Part shown: one piece after another, positions 17,049-25,598 of the stretch
Numbering within the stretch: the first letter of the stretch is position 1
Layout of the letters: each line of letters opens with the position of its first letter
From: an uncultured Anaerolineales bacterium
Lineage (GTDB): Bacteria > Chloroflexota > Anaerolineae > Aggregatilineales > Aggregatilineaceae
Length of the DNA stretch: 64,000 bases
Direction: 5' to 3'
NCBI GenBank assembly: GCA_937135955.1
Contig: CAKZOB010000052.1
Coordinates: 36,446 to 100,445 of the forward strand
The notes under the pieces: generated by a model
Seen by the model: only the letters and a program-made list of their open reading frames with translations
The model's database searches: none
Told to the model about the DNA's origin: nothing
Translations under genes and position numbers: made by a program

Positions 17049-18080
17049 TCACTGGCTCAGGCTGCGCACGTAATTGACCACATCCCACGTTTCGCCAGGG
17101 TCAAGATTCTCCGCCAGACCGGGCATTCGGTTCTTCCCCTTGGTGATCACCAGGAAAAGCTCCTGATCGGAAAGAGCTGCCGCGCGTTCGCCCAAGGAAG
17201 CGGGAATCTCTGGGAAGTATTTGCCCACTTCCGCTCCCTGGCGGTCTCCTGCCATGCCATGACACATGGCGCAGTTAATGGCAAACAGCGCCTTGCCGCG
17301 CTCCAGCGAGGTTGCCGTCGCGGGCAGGGGTTTGGTCGCTGGCTCTCCGGCGATGAGCACTGGCCCCTGGATGGGCACGGACTCGGCGGGCGCGGCCAGG
17401 CGCGGCCCTTCCTGCGCCCCCACTGCCACAGTATCGGCCATGGTGTTGATCCAGGGAATATCTACCACATCGTAGGTCAGCAGCAACGGGATGGCCAGCA
17501 CCACTGCGCCGCCCGTCGCCACCGCGCCCCAGAACAACAGATGACGGATGCCCTGGGGTTTGAAGTTGGCCGCGTCCTCGCGCTGAATGACGCGGGCATG
17601 ATGCGCTTCGAAGACCTTGACGACCTGCTCGGCGACCCCCAGGGGCGCGCGCACCTCCACACCGATGTAGCCTTCGGTGATGCGCTCGTCGTACATGCGC
17701 CGCGTGAGAATGGGAAAACGGTTCTGCAGCAAGAAACCGATGAACGCCCCCAGCATGGTACACAGGGAAATCAACTCGAAGAAGACAATGGCTGTCGGCG
17801 GGACAGGCGTCAGTTCCTGAAAGCCGACATGCAGCCGGTAAAGCTGCGGCGTGACAAAGGTGATGAAGAACGCCAGCAGCGCGCCCACCCCCGCACCGCC
17901 CAGGGTGAATGGCAGAAACCACAGCCGCGCCGGTTTGCGCCCAAAAATCTTGGCCGCGTAGGGCACATTGGACATCACCGTGATCTGCTCATCTTTGACG
18001 CCCAATACGCGCACTTCATCCAGCACATCGGCGGTCGTCTCGACATTGTCAAACAGGCCCAGCAACATCAGTTCGGCCAT
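17049..18080 (-). CDS. actD: ActD-ActE fusion of alternative complex III
   Basis: Residues 1 to about 175 are the DUF3341/ActD membrane subunit: MLLGLFDNVETTADVLDEVR, then two membrane segments (LWFLPFTLGGAGVGALLAFF and AIVFFELISLCTMLGAFIGF) with an RRMYDERITEGYIGV tail. A third membrane segment (about 190-215) leads to a C-terminal monohaem cytochrome c (about 255-343) with CAMCHGMAG and a NRMPG methionine. In most described complexes ActD and the ActE cytochrome are separate chains, ActE being a lipoprotein. Here the third segment would anchor the cytochrome. GGAGGAG precedes the ATG. It starts 9 bp after actC. Confidence 0.9.
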   Translation of the reverse strand: MAELMLLGLFDNVETTADVLDEVRVLGVKDEQITVMSNVPYAAKIFGRKPARLWFLPFTLGGAGVGALLAFFITFVTPQLYRLHVGFQELTPVPPTAIVFFELISLCTMLGAFIGFLLQNRFPILTRRMYDERITEGYIGVEVRAPLGVAEQVVKVFEAHHARVIQREDAANFKPQGIRHLLFWGAVATGGAVVLAIPLLLTYDVVDIPWINTMADTVAVGAQEGPRLAAPAESVPIQGPVLIAGEPATKPLPATATSLERGKALFAINCAMCHGMAGDRQGAEVGKYFPEIPASLGERAAALSDQELFLVITKGKNRMPGLAENLDPGETWDVVNYVRSLSQ

Positions 18081-18089
18081 GGTCTCCTC

Positions 18090-19547
18090 CTAGTGCACTT
18101 CCGTCCGCGTGGGGGCGATGGCCCGGCCTATCCGCCGCACCTGCTGCATGGCCTGCCCCTCGTATACTTCCCACACCGGAATGATCGGCACTACGCGCGT
18201 GAACAGGGCATAGAGCAGCCCCAGGAAGGCCAGCGTACCGATGGTGACGGTTACCTCAGGCCAGTGTGGCGTGTAGTTGACCCAGTTGAAGGGCAACTCG
18301 TTGCGCGAGAGCGACCCCGCCACGATCAACACGCGCTCCACGTACATGCCGATCTGCACGAAGATGCCGATCACCAGCATGGCCGGTAGCGAGGTACGCA
18401 CTCGCCGCGACCATAGCGTCGCCAGGGGCACCACGATGTTGCAGAACAACATCAGGTAGAACAGCGGGGCCAACGGGCCAGTCAGCATTTGCTGAATGGC
18501 CTTTTCCATGGGCAGGTTGCCGTACCAGTTAGTGATCCACTCGGCGAAGTAGAAGTAAATCCAGGCCAAAGTCAGAAGGAGCAGGAAAATGCCCATGGCG
18601 TTGAAGTGCTCTTCGCGCAGGAAGTAGCCGAAGCGCAACGTCTTGCGGATGATGATCATCACGATGATCACCGCGGCTACACCCGAATAGAGCGCGCCCA
18701 CCACAAAGAACGGGCCAAAGATGGCGCTGTGCCAGCCAGGTTGGATGGCCATAGACAGGTTCCAGGACACGCCGGTGTGCACCGAGAACATGACTGGAAT
18801 GATCACGAAGCTGAGGATATTGCTGACGACCTCCAGACGGTGCCATTCGTCCTCAGCCCCCCGCCAGCCCAGCGCCAGCGCACCATAGAGCTTGCGTCGC
18901 CAGCCTGTGGTATGATCGCGCGCCATGGCGAAATCGGGAATCAGCGCGACGAACATGAACAGCGTGCTGCCGATAAGGTACGTGGTGATCGCAGTCATAT
19001 CCCAGAACAGCGCCGAGCGGAAGTTCGGCCACAGCTCGCGCTGATTGGGGATGGGAATCATGTAGAAGAGCTTCCACACGCTGCCCACATGGATGATCGG
19101 GAACAATCCGGCGATGGCCAGCCCGAACAACGTGATCGTCTCCGCCGCGCGGGCAATCGGTCGCCGGAAGTCCATGCGCATCAGCCGCAACGCCGCCGAA
19201 ATGAACGTCCCGGCATGGCCGATGCCGATGAAGTAGATCAGGTTGGCGATGTACGGCCCCCACATCACCGAGCGGTTCAGGCCGGTGATGCCCAGCCCAC
19301 TGATGATCTGAATGAACCAGGCAATCAGAAAGGCCAGTGTCATCGCGCCCAGCCCCGCGATGATCACCCAGAAGCGCGGGCCAGTCTGCTGCATGGTGTT
19401 CAGCACCACCTGATTGAGTTCGGCAGGTGGGCGCGCATCGAGCAACAGATGCTCCTCGCGCCCGTGTTCCAGTTGGTAAGCGAGACGCTCGTCCTCCGGA
19501 TCGGGTTGCTCCCAGTAGGGGCCAGTGACAGCTTTACTCTCCAACAT
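18090..19547 (-). CDS. actC: Quinol-oxidising membrane subunit ActC (NrfD family)
   Basis: A polytopic NrfD-like protein of about 485 aa with roughly ten membrane segments, e.g. VIIAGLGAMTLAFLIAWFIQ and AILFWDMTAITTY-type helices. ActC carries the quinol site of alternative complex III. The frame is open to a GTG at 19556, but the ATG at 19547 is better placed after AAAGGGGGTGAG. Either way the start lies inside the 3' end of the ferredoxin gene, so the two are translationally coupled. The operon contains only this one NrfD-type subunit. The second one (ActF) found in many complexes is absent here. Confidence 0.92.
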   Translation of the reverse strand: MLESKAVTGPYWEQPDPEDERLAYQLEHGREEHLLLDARPPAELNQVVLNTMQQTGPRFWVIIAGLGAMTLAFLIAWFIQIISGLGITGLNRSVMWGPYIANLIYFIGIGHAGTFISAALRLMRMDFRRPIARAAETITLFGLAIAGLFPIIHVGSVWKLFYMIPIPNQRELWPNFRSALFWDMTAITTYLIGSTLFMFVALIPDFAMARDHTTGWRRKLYGALALGWRGAEDEWHRLEVVSNILSFVIIPVMFSVHTGVSWNLSMAIQPGWHSAIFGPFFVVGALYSGVAAVIIVMIIIRKTLRFGYFLREEHFNAMGIFLLLLTLAWIYFYFAEWITNWYGNLPMEKAIQQMLTGPLAPLFYLMLFCNIVVPLATLWSRRVRTSLPAMLVIGIFVQIGMYVERVLIVAGSLSRNELPFNWVNYTPHWPEVTVTIGTLAFLGLLYALFTRVVPIIPVWEVYEGQAMQQVRRIGRAIAPTRTEVH

Positions 19548-20256
19548 GCGTCTCACCCCCTTTCAGGTAGTAGACTGCCGGTTCAGTACCCAGGTGCTCC
19601 AACAACTTGAACTGCCGCTCGTGCGGGATCATTTTTGCCACGCGGCTGTTCTCGTCCCACTTGTCACCGAAGATGAGCGCATCCGTAGGACACGATTGCA
19701 CACAGGCCGGTTGTACTTCGCCATCTTCGAGCGGGCGACCCTCGACGTTGGCCTGCTCGCGGGCGCGACGGATGCGCTGAATGCAGAACGTGCATTTCTC
19801 CATGACGCCGGGGCCGCGCACCGTGACATCGGGGTTGAGTTGTTGCTCTAATGGCGGGTCAAAATGCGGTGCCCAGAAGTTGAAGATACGCACGCGGTAG
19901 GGGCAGTTATTGCCACAGTAGCGCGTGCCCACACAACGGTTGTAGACCTGGACGTTGAGGTTCTCCTCTACACTGTGGTAAGAAGCATACACCGGGCACA
20001 CCGGCTCGCACGGCGCGTTGCCGCACTGCTGGCAGAATACCGGCAGAAAGCGCGCCTTGACGTTGGGATATTCCCCTTCCCAGTAGCGCTCAATGCGAAT
20101 CCAGTGATTGGCGCGTCCGCGTATGATCTCATCTTCGCTGGGAGACGGGACGTTGTTCTCCGCATGACAGGCGACCACGCACGCCTGGCAACCTGTGCAC
20201 TTGTCCAGGTCAACGATCATCGTCCACTTGTGTCCCTGCTGGCGTTCTTCAGCCAT
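19534..20256 (-). CDS. actB2: ActB2: iron-sulfur (ferredoxin-type) subunit
   Basis: A 240-aa four-cluster ferredoxin of the PsrB/NrfC type. Cysteine groups are CTGCQACVVAC, CQQCGNAPCEPVCP, CVGTRYCGNNCPYRV and CTFCIQRI with CVQSCP. The GTRYC.NNCP motif is typical for this family. It passes electrons between the quinol site in ActC and the haems of ActA. In the characterised Rhodothermus and Flavobacterium complexes this is the C-terminal half of ActB. Here it is a separate gene, 52 bp after actB1. It has no signal peptide and would be exported with its Tat partner. Confidence 0.93.
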   Translation of the reverse strand: MAEERQQGHKWTMIVDLDKCTGCQACVVACHAENNVPSPSEDEIIRGRANHWIRIERYWEGEYPNVKARFLPVFCQQCGNAPCEPVCPVYASYHSVEENLNVQVYNRCVGTRYCGNNCPYRVRIFNFWAPHFDPPLEQQLNPDVTVRGPGVMEKCTFCIQRIRRAREQANVEGRPLEDGEVQPACVQSCPTDALIFGDKWDENSRVAKMIPHERQFKLLEHLGTEPAVYYLKGGETHVGE

Positions 20257-20308
20257 TCGTCACACTCCTGTCGTTTGCCATGATGACTCTGTCAGCACAG
20301 GCTGCGCG

Positions 20309-22513
20309 CTAAAAGGGCACATGTACATCTGGCCCCGGATCAATGGTGCTCTCCAGGCGGGCCAGCGCTTGCTGCCGCTCCGTCTTGGTGATCTTCACCC
20401 GCACATTTGCCCAGGTGAAGTTCGCTCCGGCCTCATCTGCCGCCGCGCCAACCAGTTGCAGCGCATGAGCGCCGCGCTCGCGAGCATAGCGACCGGAGTC
20501 GCTGTGCCCCTGCCCCACCGGAATAGCGATCGTATCCGGACGGATAGCGGGGAACTCGTAGACGATGACCTCAACGGCCCCATGCGGCGATGCCACGCGC
20601 ACCACGTCGCCGTCCTTCAGGCCAAGTGCTTCCGCTGTGACTGGATTGATCTCGGCCCACGTCTGCCAGGCAACCGTCGTCAATGGATCGGGGGCGCTTT
20701 GTAGCCAGGGCAGGCTGGCCCCACGCCCATCGCCCAACAGCACAGAAGGATACAGATGCAGGTAGAACGGATAGTCCGCTTCATCCCCGTCGTAGGTCGT
20801 CGGCAAGACGCCGATCGGTCCCTGCGCAGCGAGTTCAGGCGGCGCGCTCCCCGGCGCAGTCTCTGGCCACCATCCGCCGTGTTGCAAGAAGCGCGCCCAA
20901 CGCACTTCGGCATCTTCGCCACCCTGCGCACCTTTGGGCAGCGCGGTGATCCGCTCTTTGATGAAGGCCACTTCGTCCGTCCAGGGCAGAGCAGCCGCCG
21001 CGGCGGGAATGCCACGCGCTACTGTCAGCAGGACATCAGCCGTGGAGCGCACATCGTGGAATGGCCCGACGACCGGCTGCTGACTGCTGACAGCGGGCAT
21101 CCCTCCAAAAGCAGGTTGCACAACAGTGTAACCCCACCCTTCCAGGTAGACGCGATCGGGCAGCAAGTAATCGGCCAACACCGCCGTCTCGTCCACCAGC
21201 GGATTGAAGGAAACGATCGTTTCCACCCTCTGCAGGGCCTCAACCACACCCGCTTCTGGCGGCAGATCGTAGACCGGGTTCGCGCCGTGCACCAGCAACG
21301 CCCTGACCTCCCCTGCCTTCATGCGCTCCAGCAACGCCTGCACCTCTGCGTACGATGAGGGCTGCGGCGCGGTCAGACCGGCAGGCACTTCGGGCGGAAA
21401 CTGCACCCCACCGGGCACGCTCAGCATTCCGGCCACAATATTGAGCAACTGCACCACAGCGACCGCCTGCGTACCGTTGCCCGTGCCAGCCAGTGCCGCG
21501 CCTGGAATGGCGAGCGGATGCTGAGCCTCGGCGAACAGGCGCGCCAGCGTCGCCAGTTCCTCGCGCGTCATTTCGCACGCAGCGGCAGCCTCGTCGAGAT
21601 CAACGTCTCCGGCCAGGCGGGCCGCCCGTTCCGCCCGTTCCGATCCGCCGTATCCTTCGTCGGCGATCAGGCGCAGCAACGCCTGTGCCACCAGTGCCTC
21701 CGCGCCGGGGCGGATGGGCACCCAGCGGTCGGCCTTGGCTCCGGTGACAGACATCTTCGGCTCGAACTGCACCAACAGGCCGCGCTTGCCGTAGGGCTGA
21801 TCGCGGAACTGTCCGAACTCGACGCCGTAGGCCGTAGCCGAGAGCCACGTCCCCAGGAAATCGGCCCCGAAGGAGAAGATCACGTCGGCGCGCGCCACGT
21901 TGTAGGTTGGCAGTGCAGCCTGTCCGAAGAGAGCGGCATTCGCATCGAGCAGGGCACGGTAACCGTTCAGGCCGGTGTACAGGTCATAGTAAACCGGCGG
22001 CGGCGCGCCGACCGCTTCAGCGTAGCGGGCGAAGAGGTCGTGCAGGTGCGCGGATGTGCTCGATCCCAGCCAGATGCCGATGGCGCTGCCTGCCGCACTC
22101 AGTTTCTCGTACAGGGTATTGATCGCTTCGTTCCAGGCGACCGCTTTGAACTTGCGGCTGCCACGTTCTTCCTGGCGCGCTGCGCCAGTCACGCGATCGG
22201 GGTTATAGAGCAGTTGCAGGCCAGCCTGTCCCCGCGCGCACAGCTTGCCCCGATTGACAGGATGCTCCGGGTTGCCCTCGATCTTGACCGCTCGACCGTT
22301 CATGATACGCACGATAATGCCACAACCAGCGGGGCACATGCGGCAGGTCGAGGCGTACCAGCTAGGGATACCGGCCAGTTGTTCTTCCGGCGCGCGGACA
22401 TAGGGTTCCAGCGTCACCCAGCGTTCTGACTCTTGCGAACAGCCCGCCAGGATCGCGGTCGCCGTGCCTGCCGCGCCGACCTTCAGAAAATCGCGGCGTG
22501 TGAAATTCGTCAT
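20309..22513 (-). CDS. actB1: ActB1: molybdopterin-oxidoreductase-like subunit
   Basis: A 734-aa protein with a Tat signal (RRDFLKVGAAG) and a lipobox-like ILAGCS at residues 22-26. The mature part is molybdopterin-oxidoreductase-like. It keeps an N-terminal cluster-binding pattern, CRMCPAGC (57-64) with GKLCARG (C92), then DFLGTW, a MolyD region with PLVDETAVLADYLLPD, and a C-terminal molydop-binding domain (GDVVRVASPHGAVEV). In studied complexes the domain has no molybdenum cofactor. Whether this one does cannot be read from sequence. The TTAGGAG site is 6 nt before the ATG. It is a separate gene, not fused to the ferredoxin domain. Confidence 0.9.
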   Translation of the reverse strand: MTNFTRRDFLKVGAAGTATAILAGCSQESERWVTLEPYVRAPEEQLAGIPSWYASTCRMCPAGCGIIVRIMNGRAVKIEGNPEHPVNRGKLCARGQAGLQLLYNPDRVTGAARQEERGSRKFKAVAWNEAINTLYEKLSAAGSAIGIWLGSSTSAHLHDLFARYAEAVGAPPPVYYDLYTGLNGYRALLDANAALFGQAALPTYNVARADVIFSFGADFLGTWLSATAYGVEFGQFRDQPYGKRGLLVQFEPKMSVTGAKADRWVPIRPGAEALVAQALLRLIADEGYGGSERAERAARLAGDVDLDEAAAACEMTREELATLARLFAEAQHPLAIPGAALAGTGNGTQAVAVVQLLNIVAGMLSVPGGVQFPPEVPAGLTAPQPSSYAEVQALLERMKAGEVRALLVHGANPVYDLPPEAGVVEALQRVETIVSFNPLVDETAVLADYLLPDRVYLEGWGYTVVQPAFGGMPAVSSQQPVVGPFHDVRSTADVLLTVARGIPAAAAALPWTDEVAFIKERITALPKGAQGGEDAEVRWARFLQHGGWWPETAPGSAPPELAAQGPIGVLPTTYDGDEADYPFYLHLYPSVLLGDGRGASLPWLQSAPDPLTTVAWQTWAEINPVTAEALGLKDGDVVRVASPHGAVEVIVYEFPAIRPDTIAIPVGQGHSDSGRYARERGAHALQLVGAAADEAGANFTWANVRVKITKTERQQALARLESTIDPGPDVHVPF

Positions 22514-22522
22514 AGCTTGCTC

Positions 22523-23059
22523 CTAACGATGGCAGACTGTGCAATCCCACAAGGCGTCTTTGTTCTCTTGTTCGGCATGACAATCCAGGCAGAAGCCCAT
22601 ATTCATCTCGACCACCGGCTTTGCCACCGTCATCTCAGCCACGGCACCATGGCATGAGCCACAACTGACCCCCGCCGCAACGTGAGATGAGTGGTTGAAA
22701 TAGACGTAACTCGGCTGAATGTTGACGCGCTTCCAGGGGATAGGTTCCTGGCGCTCCCAGTAGCCCTGCAGCTTCTGAATTTCGGGGCTGTCGGTGGCGA
22801 TGTAGGTGTGACACCCCATGCACTTCTCCACGCTGGGAATGCCTGCCACCGGCCCCTTGGCCACGCCCGTGTGGCAAAACTGACACTGGATGCCATTCTG
22901 CGCGTGCGTTTTGTGACTGAAGGCGAGCGGCTGTTCGTCGGCGGCGCTGGTCTGCGCGATCACAATGGCCAGCAAGGCGACGAGCAACGCCCCCGCACCG
23001 ACCACCGCCACACCCAAAATCAGCCGCTGCCGCAATGACAGGCTGGCTAGTCTACGCAT
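22523..23059 (-). CDS. actA: ActA: pentahaem cytochrome c
   Basis: The first gene of the operon encodes 178 aa. An N-terminal signal anchor (LILGVAVVGAGALLVALLAI) precedes five CxxCH sites: CQFCH, CMGCH, CGSCH, CLDCH and CTVCH. Histidines in FSHKTH and NHSSHV are likely distal ligands. The cytochrome c7-like pentahaem fold is the ActA hallmark and accepts electrons from the iron-sulfur chain. GGGAGG precedes the ATG. The operon promoter should lie in the AT-rich region beyond 23060. Confidence 0.93.
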   Translation of the reverse strand: MRRLASLSLRQRLILGVAVVGAGALLVALLAIVIAQTSAADEQPLAFSHKTHAQNGIQCQFCHTGVAKGPVAGIPSVEKCMGCHTYIATDSPEIQKLQGYWERQEPIPWKRVNIQPSYVYFNHSSHVAAGVSCGSCHGAVAEMTVAKPVVEMNMGFCLDCHAEQENKDALWDCTVCHR

Positions 23060-23473
23060 GTGGCCTCCCTTCTGCTGTGCGTTCGTCTGCCATCCTTCAC
23101 CTCCTGCTAAGCGGGTGTGTGCCCCTCGCCGACCCGCCCGGTGTGTCCCCAGGATACAGGGCGCCAGAGCAACTCACACTCCAATATACACCAGATTCCA
23201 AAAGAAAGAAAAACTGCTATATTAGAAAGATTAAGACAACATTGACATGCACACCGACACAAAGGCAATCTAGATCAACTGCGAGCTAGAACCCGTGCCC
23301 ATACAGATCAATGGGTCTCAACTTCACCGCATGGGGTTGAGTATATGTCAGGTTGGCATTCATTTAAAACATAAAAGCTTGTTCTTTATATCACCAATCT
23401 GATATATGAGCATAGCGCGGCTGCCCGTTGCCTACAACTTTTCGACGGGAGGCTTGCATCGCGGGGTCAGGGC
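23060..23473. other. AT-rich divergent control region between act operon and murA-like cluster
   Basis: About 410 bp without a gene. From about 23165 to 23405 the composition is visibly richer in A and T than anything else in the window. It must hold the act promoter (minus strand), but I cannot fix one. Two short inverted repeats look operator-like: TATATC/GATATA with an 8-nt gap (23387-23406) and CTCAAC/GTTGAG around 23312-23340. A TTGACA occurs on the plus strand at 23242-23247 without a good -10. Confidence 0.55.
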
Positions 23474-23501
23474 TTGGAGCATCCCGCCGAACTGGTATAA
23501 T
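23474..23501 (+). promoter_or_regulatory. sigma70-type promoter of the murA-like cluster
   Basis: TTGGAG (23474-23479), 16 bp and a perfect TATAAT (23496-23501). The start near 23508 would leave a leader of about 43 nt before the ATG at 23551. Confidence 0.7.
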
Positions 23502-23550
23502 GGCGTGCCGGAGCAGGTGCGTCACACCTGCCACGAGGAGCAACTGCGGA

Positions 23551-24813
23551 ATGCGCATCATTGTTCACGGCGGCCACCCTCTGCGGGGTACCGCGCGACC
23601 TTCTGGCAACAGTAACGCGGCGCTGGCCCTGATTGCCGCGTCCATGCTCACCGATCAGCCGGTGACACTGCACAACGTGCCGGACACGCTCAGCACGTCG
23701 GCCATGCTCGCCGCTGCGGAACGGCTGGGCGCGAGCGTGCAGCGGAACGGCAACGACCTGCGTCTGGTCACCCCTATCCTGCTGACGCGCTCGCTCGAAC
23801 GAGACCTGGCCGATCAGGTAGGGACGGTGTTGCTGCTGGCCCCGATTCTGGCCCGCCGCCGTCATGCCCGCCTGGAAGTCCCCTACGCCCTCAGCCGCCT
23901 GCACACTCACCTGACCGCCCTGCGCGACCTGGGAGTGACCGTTCGCGCTTCAAGTGGCGTGATCGAGCTGGAAGCCGCCCCCTGGGAACAGCGTAGCCTC
24001 ACCCTGCTCCAGACAAGCGTCACTGCCACCGCGCTGGTGGCGATGCTGGCGGCGACACTGGGACAGCAGACGACCATCTTCAACGCCGCCTCCGAACCGC
24101 ATGTTCAGGACATGCTGCGTTTCCTGCAGGTGATGGGTGCACATATCGAGGGCATCGGGTCGAACGTGCTGCGCATTCGTGGCAACGCCGAACCGGGTGG
24201 CGGGTCGCTGACCATTGCGCCCGACCATATTGAGGCGGCCAGTCTGGCGGCCATCGGGGCGATCACGCACGGCGCGCTGACCATCAGCGGCGTCGTCCCC
24301 GAACACCTGCATGGCATTGTGCGCGTCTTTGGACGGCTGGGAGTGCGTCTGTTCCTGAATGGCGACTCGCTGATCCTGCCAGTCCACGATACGCTGATCG
24401 CATCCGAGAGCGAAGAAGAACTAGACGTGCCCATCGAAACCGCGCCCTGGCCCGGTTTCCCTTCCGACCTGATCGCCATAGCCGCGGTGATCGCCACGCA
24501 GACGCGCGGCACCACCCTGATTCACGAGAAACTCTTCGACAATCGGCTGCTGTTCGTGGACAAGCTCACCGCCATGGGAGCGCAGATCGTGCTCTGCGAT
24601 CCACACCGGGCGCTGATCGTCGGGCCGAGCGAGCTGCGTGGTGAATATCTGGACACGCCCGACGTGCGCACCGGCCTGGCATTGCTCGGCGCGGCCCTCT
24701 GCTCCACCAGCAGTGTGATCATGGACAACGCTCAGTTGATCGGGCGGACGTTTGAAAACGTGCTGGATAAGCTCGTCCAACTGGGGGCACAGATCGAGGT
24801 TGTGCAACGGTGA
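23551..24813 (+). CDS. MurA/EPSP-synthase superfamily protein lacking key MurA residues
   Basis: A 420-aa two-domain enolpyruvyl-transferase fold, closest to UDP-GlcNAc 1-carboxyvinyltransferase. Retained C-terminal motifs are PGFPSDL, LFDNRLLFVDKL, DVRTGLALLG and IGRTFENVLDKL, covering the usual Asp and Arg positions. The N-terminal catalytic set is not retained. SGAKNAA of MurA reads SGNSNAA, so the Lys is Ser21. The RAS segment reads DQVGTV. The Cys loop between PGGCAIG and DLHL is 3 residues shorter and has no Cys (residues 108-121). It is probably not a standard MurA. The ATG at 23551 has CGAGGAG upstream; the frame continues to 23428. Confidence 0.8.
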   Translation: MRIIVHGGHPLRGTARPSGNSNAALALIAASMLTDQPVTLHNVPDTLSTSAMLAAAERLGASVQRNGNDLRLVTPILLTRSLERDLADQVGTVLLLAPILARRRHARLEVPYALSRLHTHLTALRDLGVTVRASSGVIELEAAPWEQRSLTLLQTSVTATALVAMLAATLGQQTTIFNAASEPHVQDMLRFLQVMGAHIEGIGSNVLRIRGNAEPGGGSLTIAPDHIEAASLAAIGAITHGALTISGVVPEHLHGIVRVFGRLGVRLFLNGDSLILPVHDTLIASESEEELDVPIETAPWPGFPSDLIAIAAVIATQTRGTTLIHEKLFDNRLLFVDKLTAMGAQIVLCDPHRALIVGPSELRGEYLDTPDVRTGLALLGAALCSTSSVIMDNAQLIGRTFENVLDKLVQLGAQIEVVQR

Positions 24814-25598
24814 GCGAACCGCCCATCACGCTGCAAACCATCGCCGGACTGCGCACCGGCGTCTGTGTGACCGGCCAGGGCCGCCCTGTACTGGCGTTGC
24901 ATGGCTGGGGCGGCAGCATTCGCAGCTTCTGGCCCGTCGCCGAGCGACTCAGCACTGCCGGCTACGCCGTACACTTGATTGACCTGCCCGGCTTTGGGCA
25001 CACCGAAGCCCCCGCCGAACCCTGGAGCGTGGCCGACTACGCCCGTTTTGTGCTGGCCTACCTGGACGCCAGCAACCTGTCGCGCGTGGCCTTGCTGGGG
25101 CATTCGTTCGGCGGGCGCATCGGGCTGGTGCTGGCCGCGCAGTATCCTGAGCGAGTGAGTCAGATGGTACTGGCCAACAGCGCCGGTCTACGGACACCGC
25201 TCTCGTTACAGCAGCAATTGCGCAACGGCACAGCGCGCCTGGTCAGGTTCAGTCTGGACCTGCTGGGGCTGGCTTCATTGCGCGCCCGCCTACAGGCAAT
25301 CTACAACCGCCGCTATGCGTCCCAAGACTACCTGAACGCCGGGCCTCTGCGCGAAACCTTCCTGCGTATTATCAGCGAAGACCTCACTCCCTACGCGGCG
25401 CAAGTGCAAGCGCCCACCGTGCTTATCTGGGGCGATCGCGACACAGATACCCCTTTGTGGCAGGGACGTAAACTGGAGCAGGTAATGCCCGACGCAGGGC
25501 TGATCGTCTTCCCAGGGGCTGGGCACTTCTCCTACCTGGAACGGCTGAACGAGTACCTGCGCATCGTGGAACATTTCCTAAAGGACAAGTCTGACTGA
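24810..25598 (+). CDS. Alpha/beta hydrolase
   Basis: A 262-aa alpha/beta-hydrolase fold protein. The oxyanion region is LHGWGGSIRSFW, the nucleophile elbow is LLGHSFGGRIG, the acid follows in WGDRDTDTPL and the catalytic His is in GAGHFSYLE. There is no signal peptide. It overlaps the murA-like gene by 4 bp and the murF gene by 1 bp, so it belongs to this translationally coupled cell-wall-type cluster. The substrate is unknown; an ester or amide in a precursor or lipid carrier step is a guess. Confidence 0.88.
   Translation: MSEPPITLQTIAGLRTGVCVTGQGRPVLALHGWGGSIRSFWPVAERLSTAGYAVHLIDLPGFGHTEAPAEPWSVADYARFVLAYLDASNLSRVALLGHSFGGRIGLVLAAQYPERVSQMVLANSAGLRTPLSLQQQLRNGTARLVRFSLDLLGLASLRARLQAIYNRRYASQDYLNAGPLRETFLRIISEDLTPYAAQVQAPTVLIWGDRDTDTPLWQGRKLEQVMPDAGLIVFPGAGHFSYLERLNEYLRIVEHFLKDKSD

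Noticed and set aside
16758..18389. 543-aa plus-strand frame across the act genes
   Set aside because: It crosses several real genes on the other strand (cytochromes, ActD-E, ActC), and its composition is typical of antisense reading.
23242..23270. TTGACA at 23242 as a plus-strand promoter
   Set aside because: No acceptable -10 hexamer at 16-18 bp; a better promoter lies at 23474-23501.
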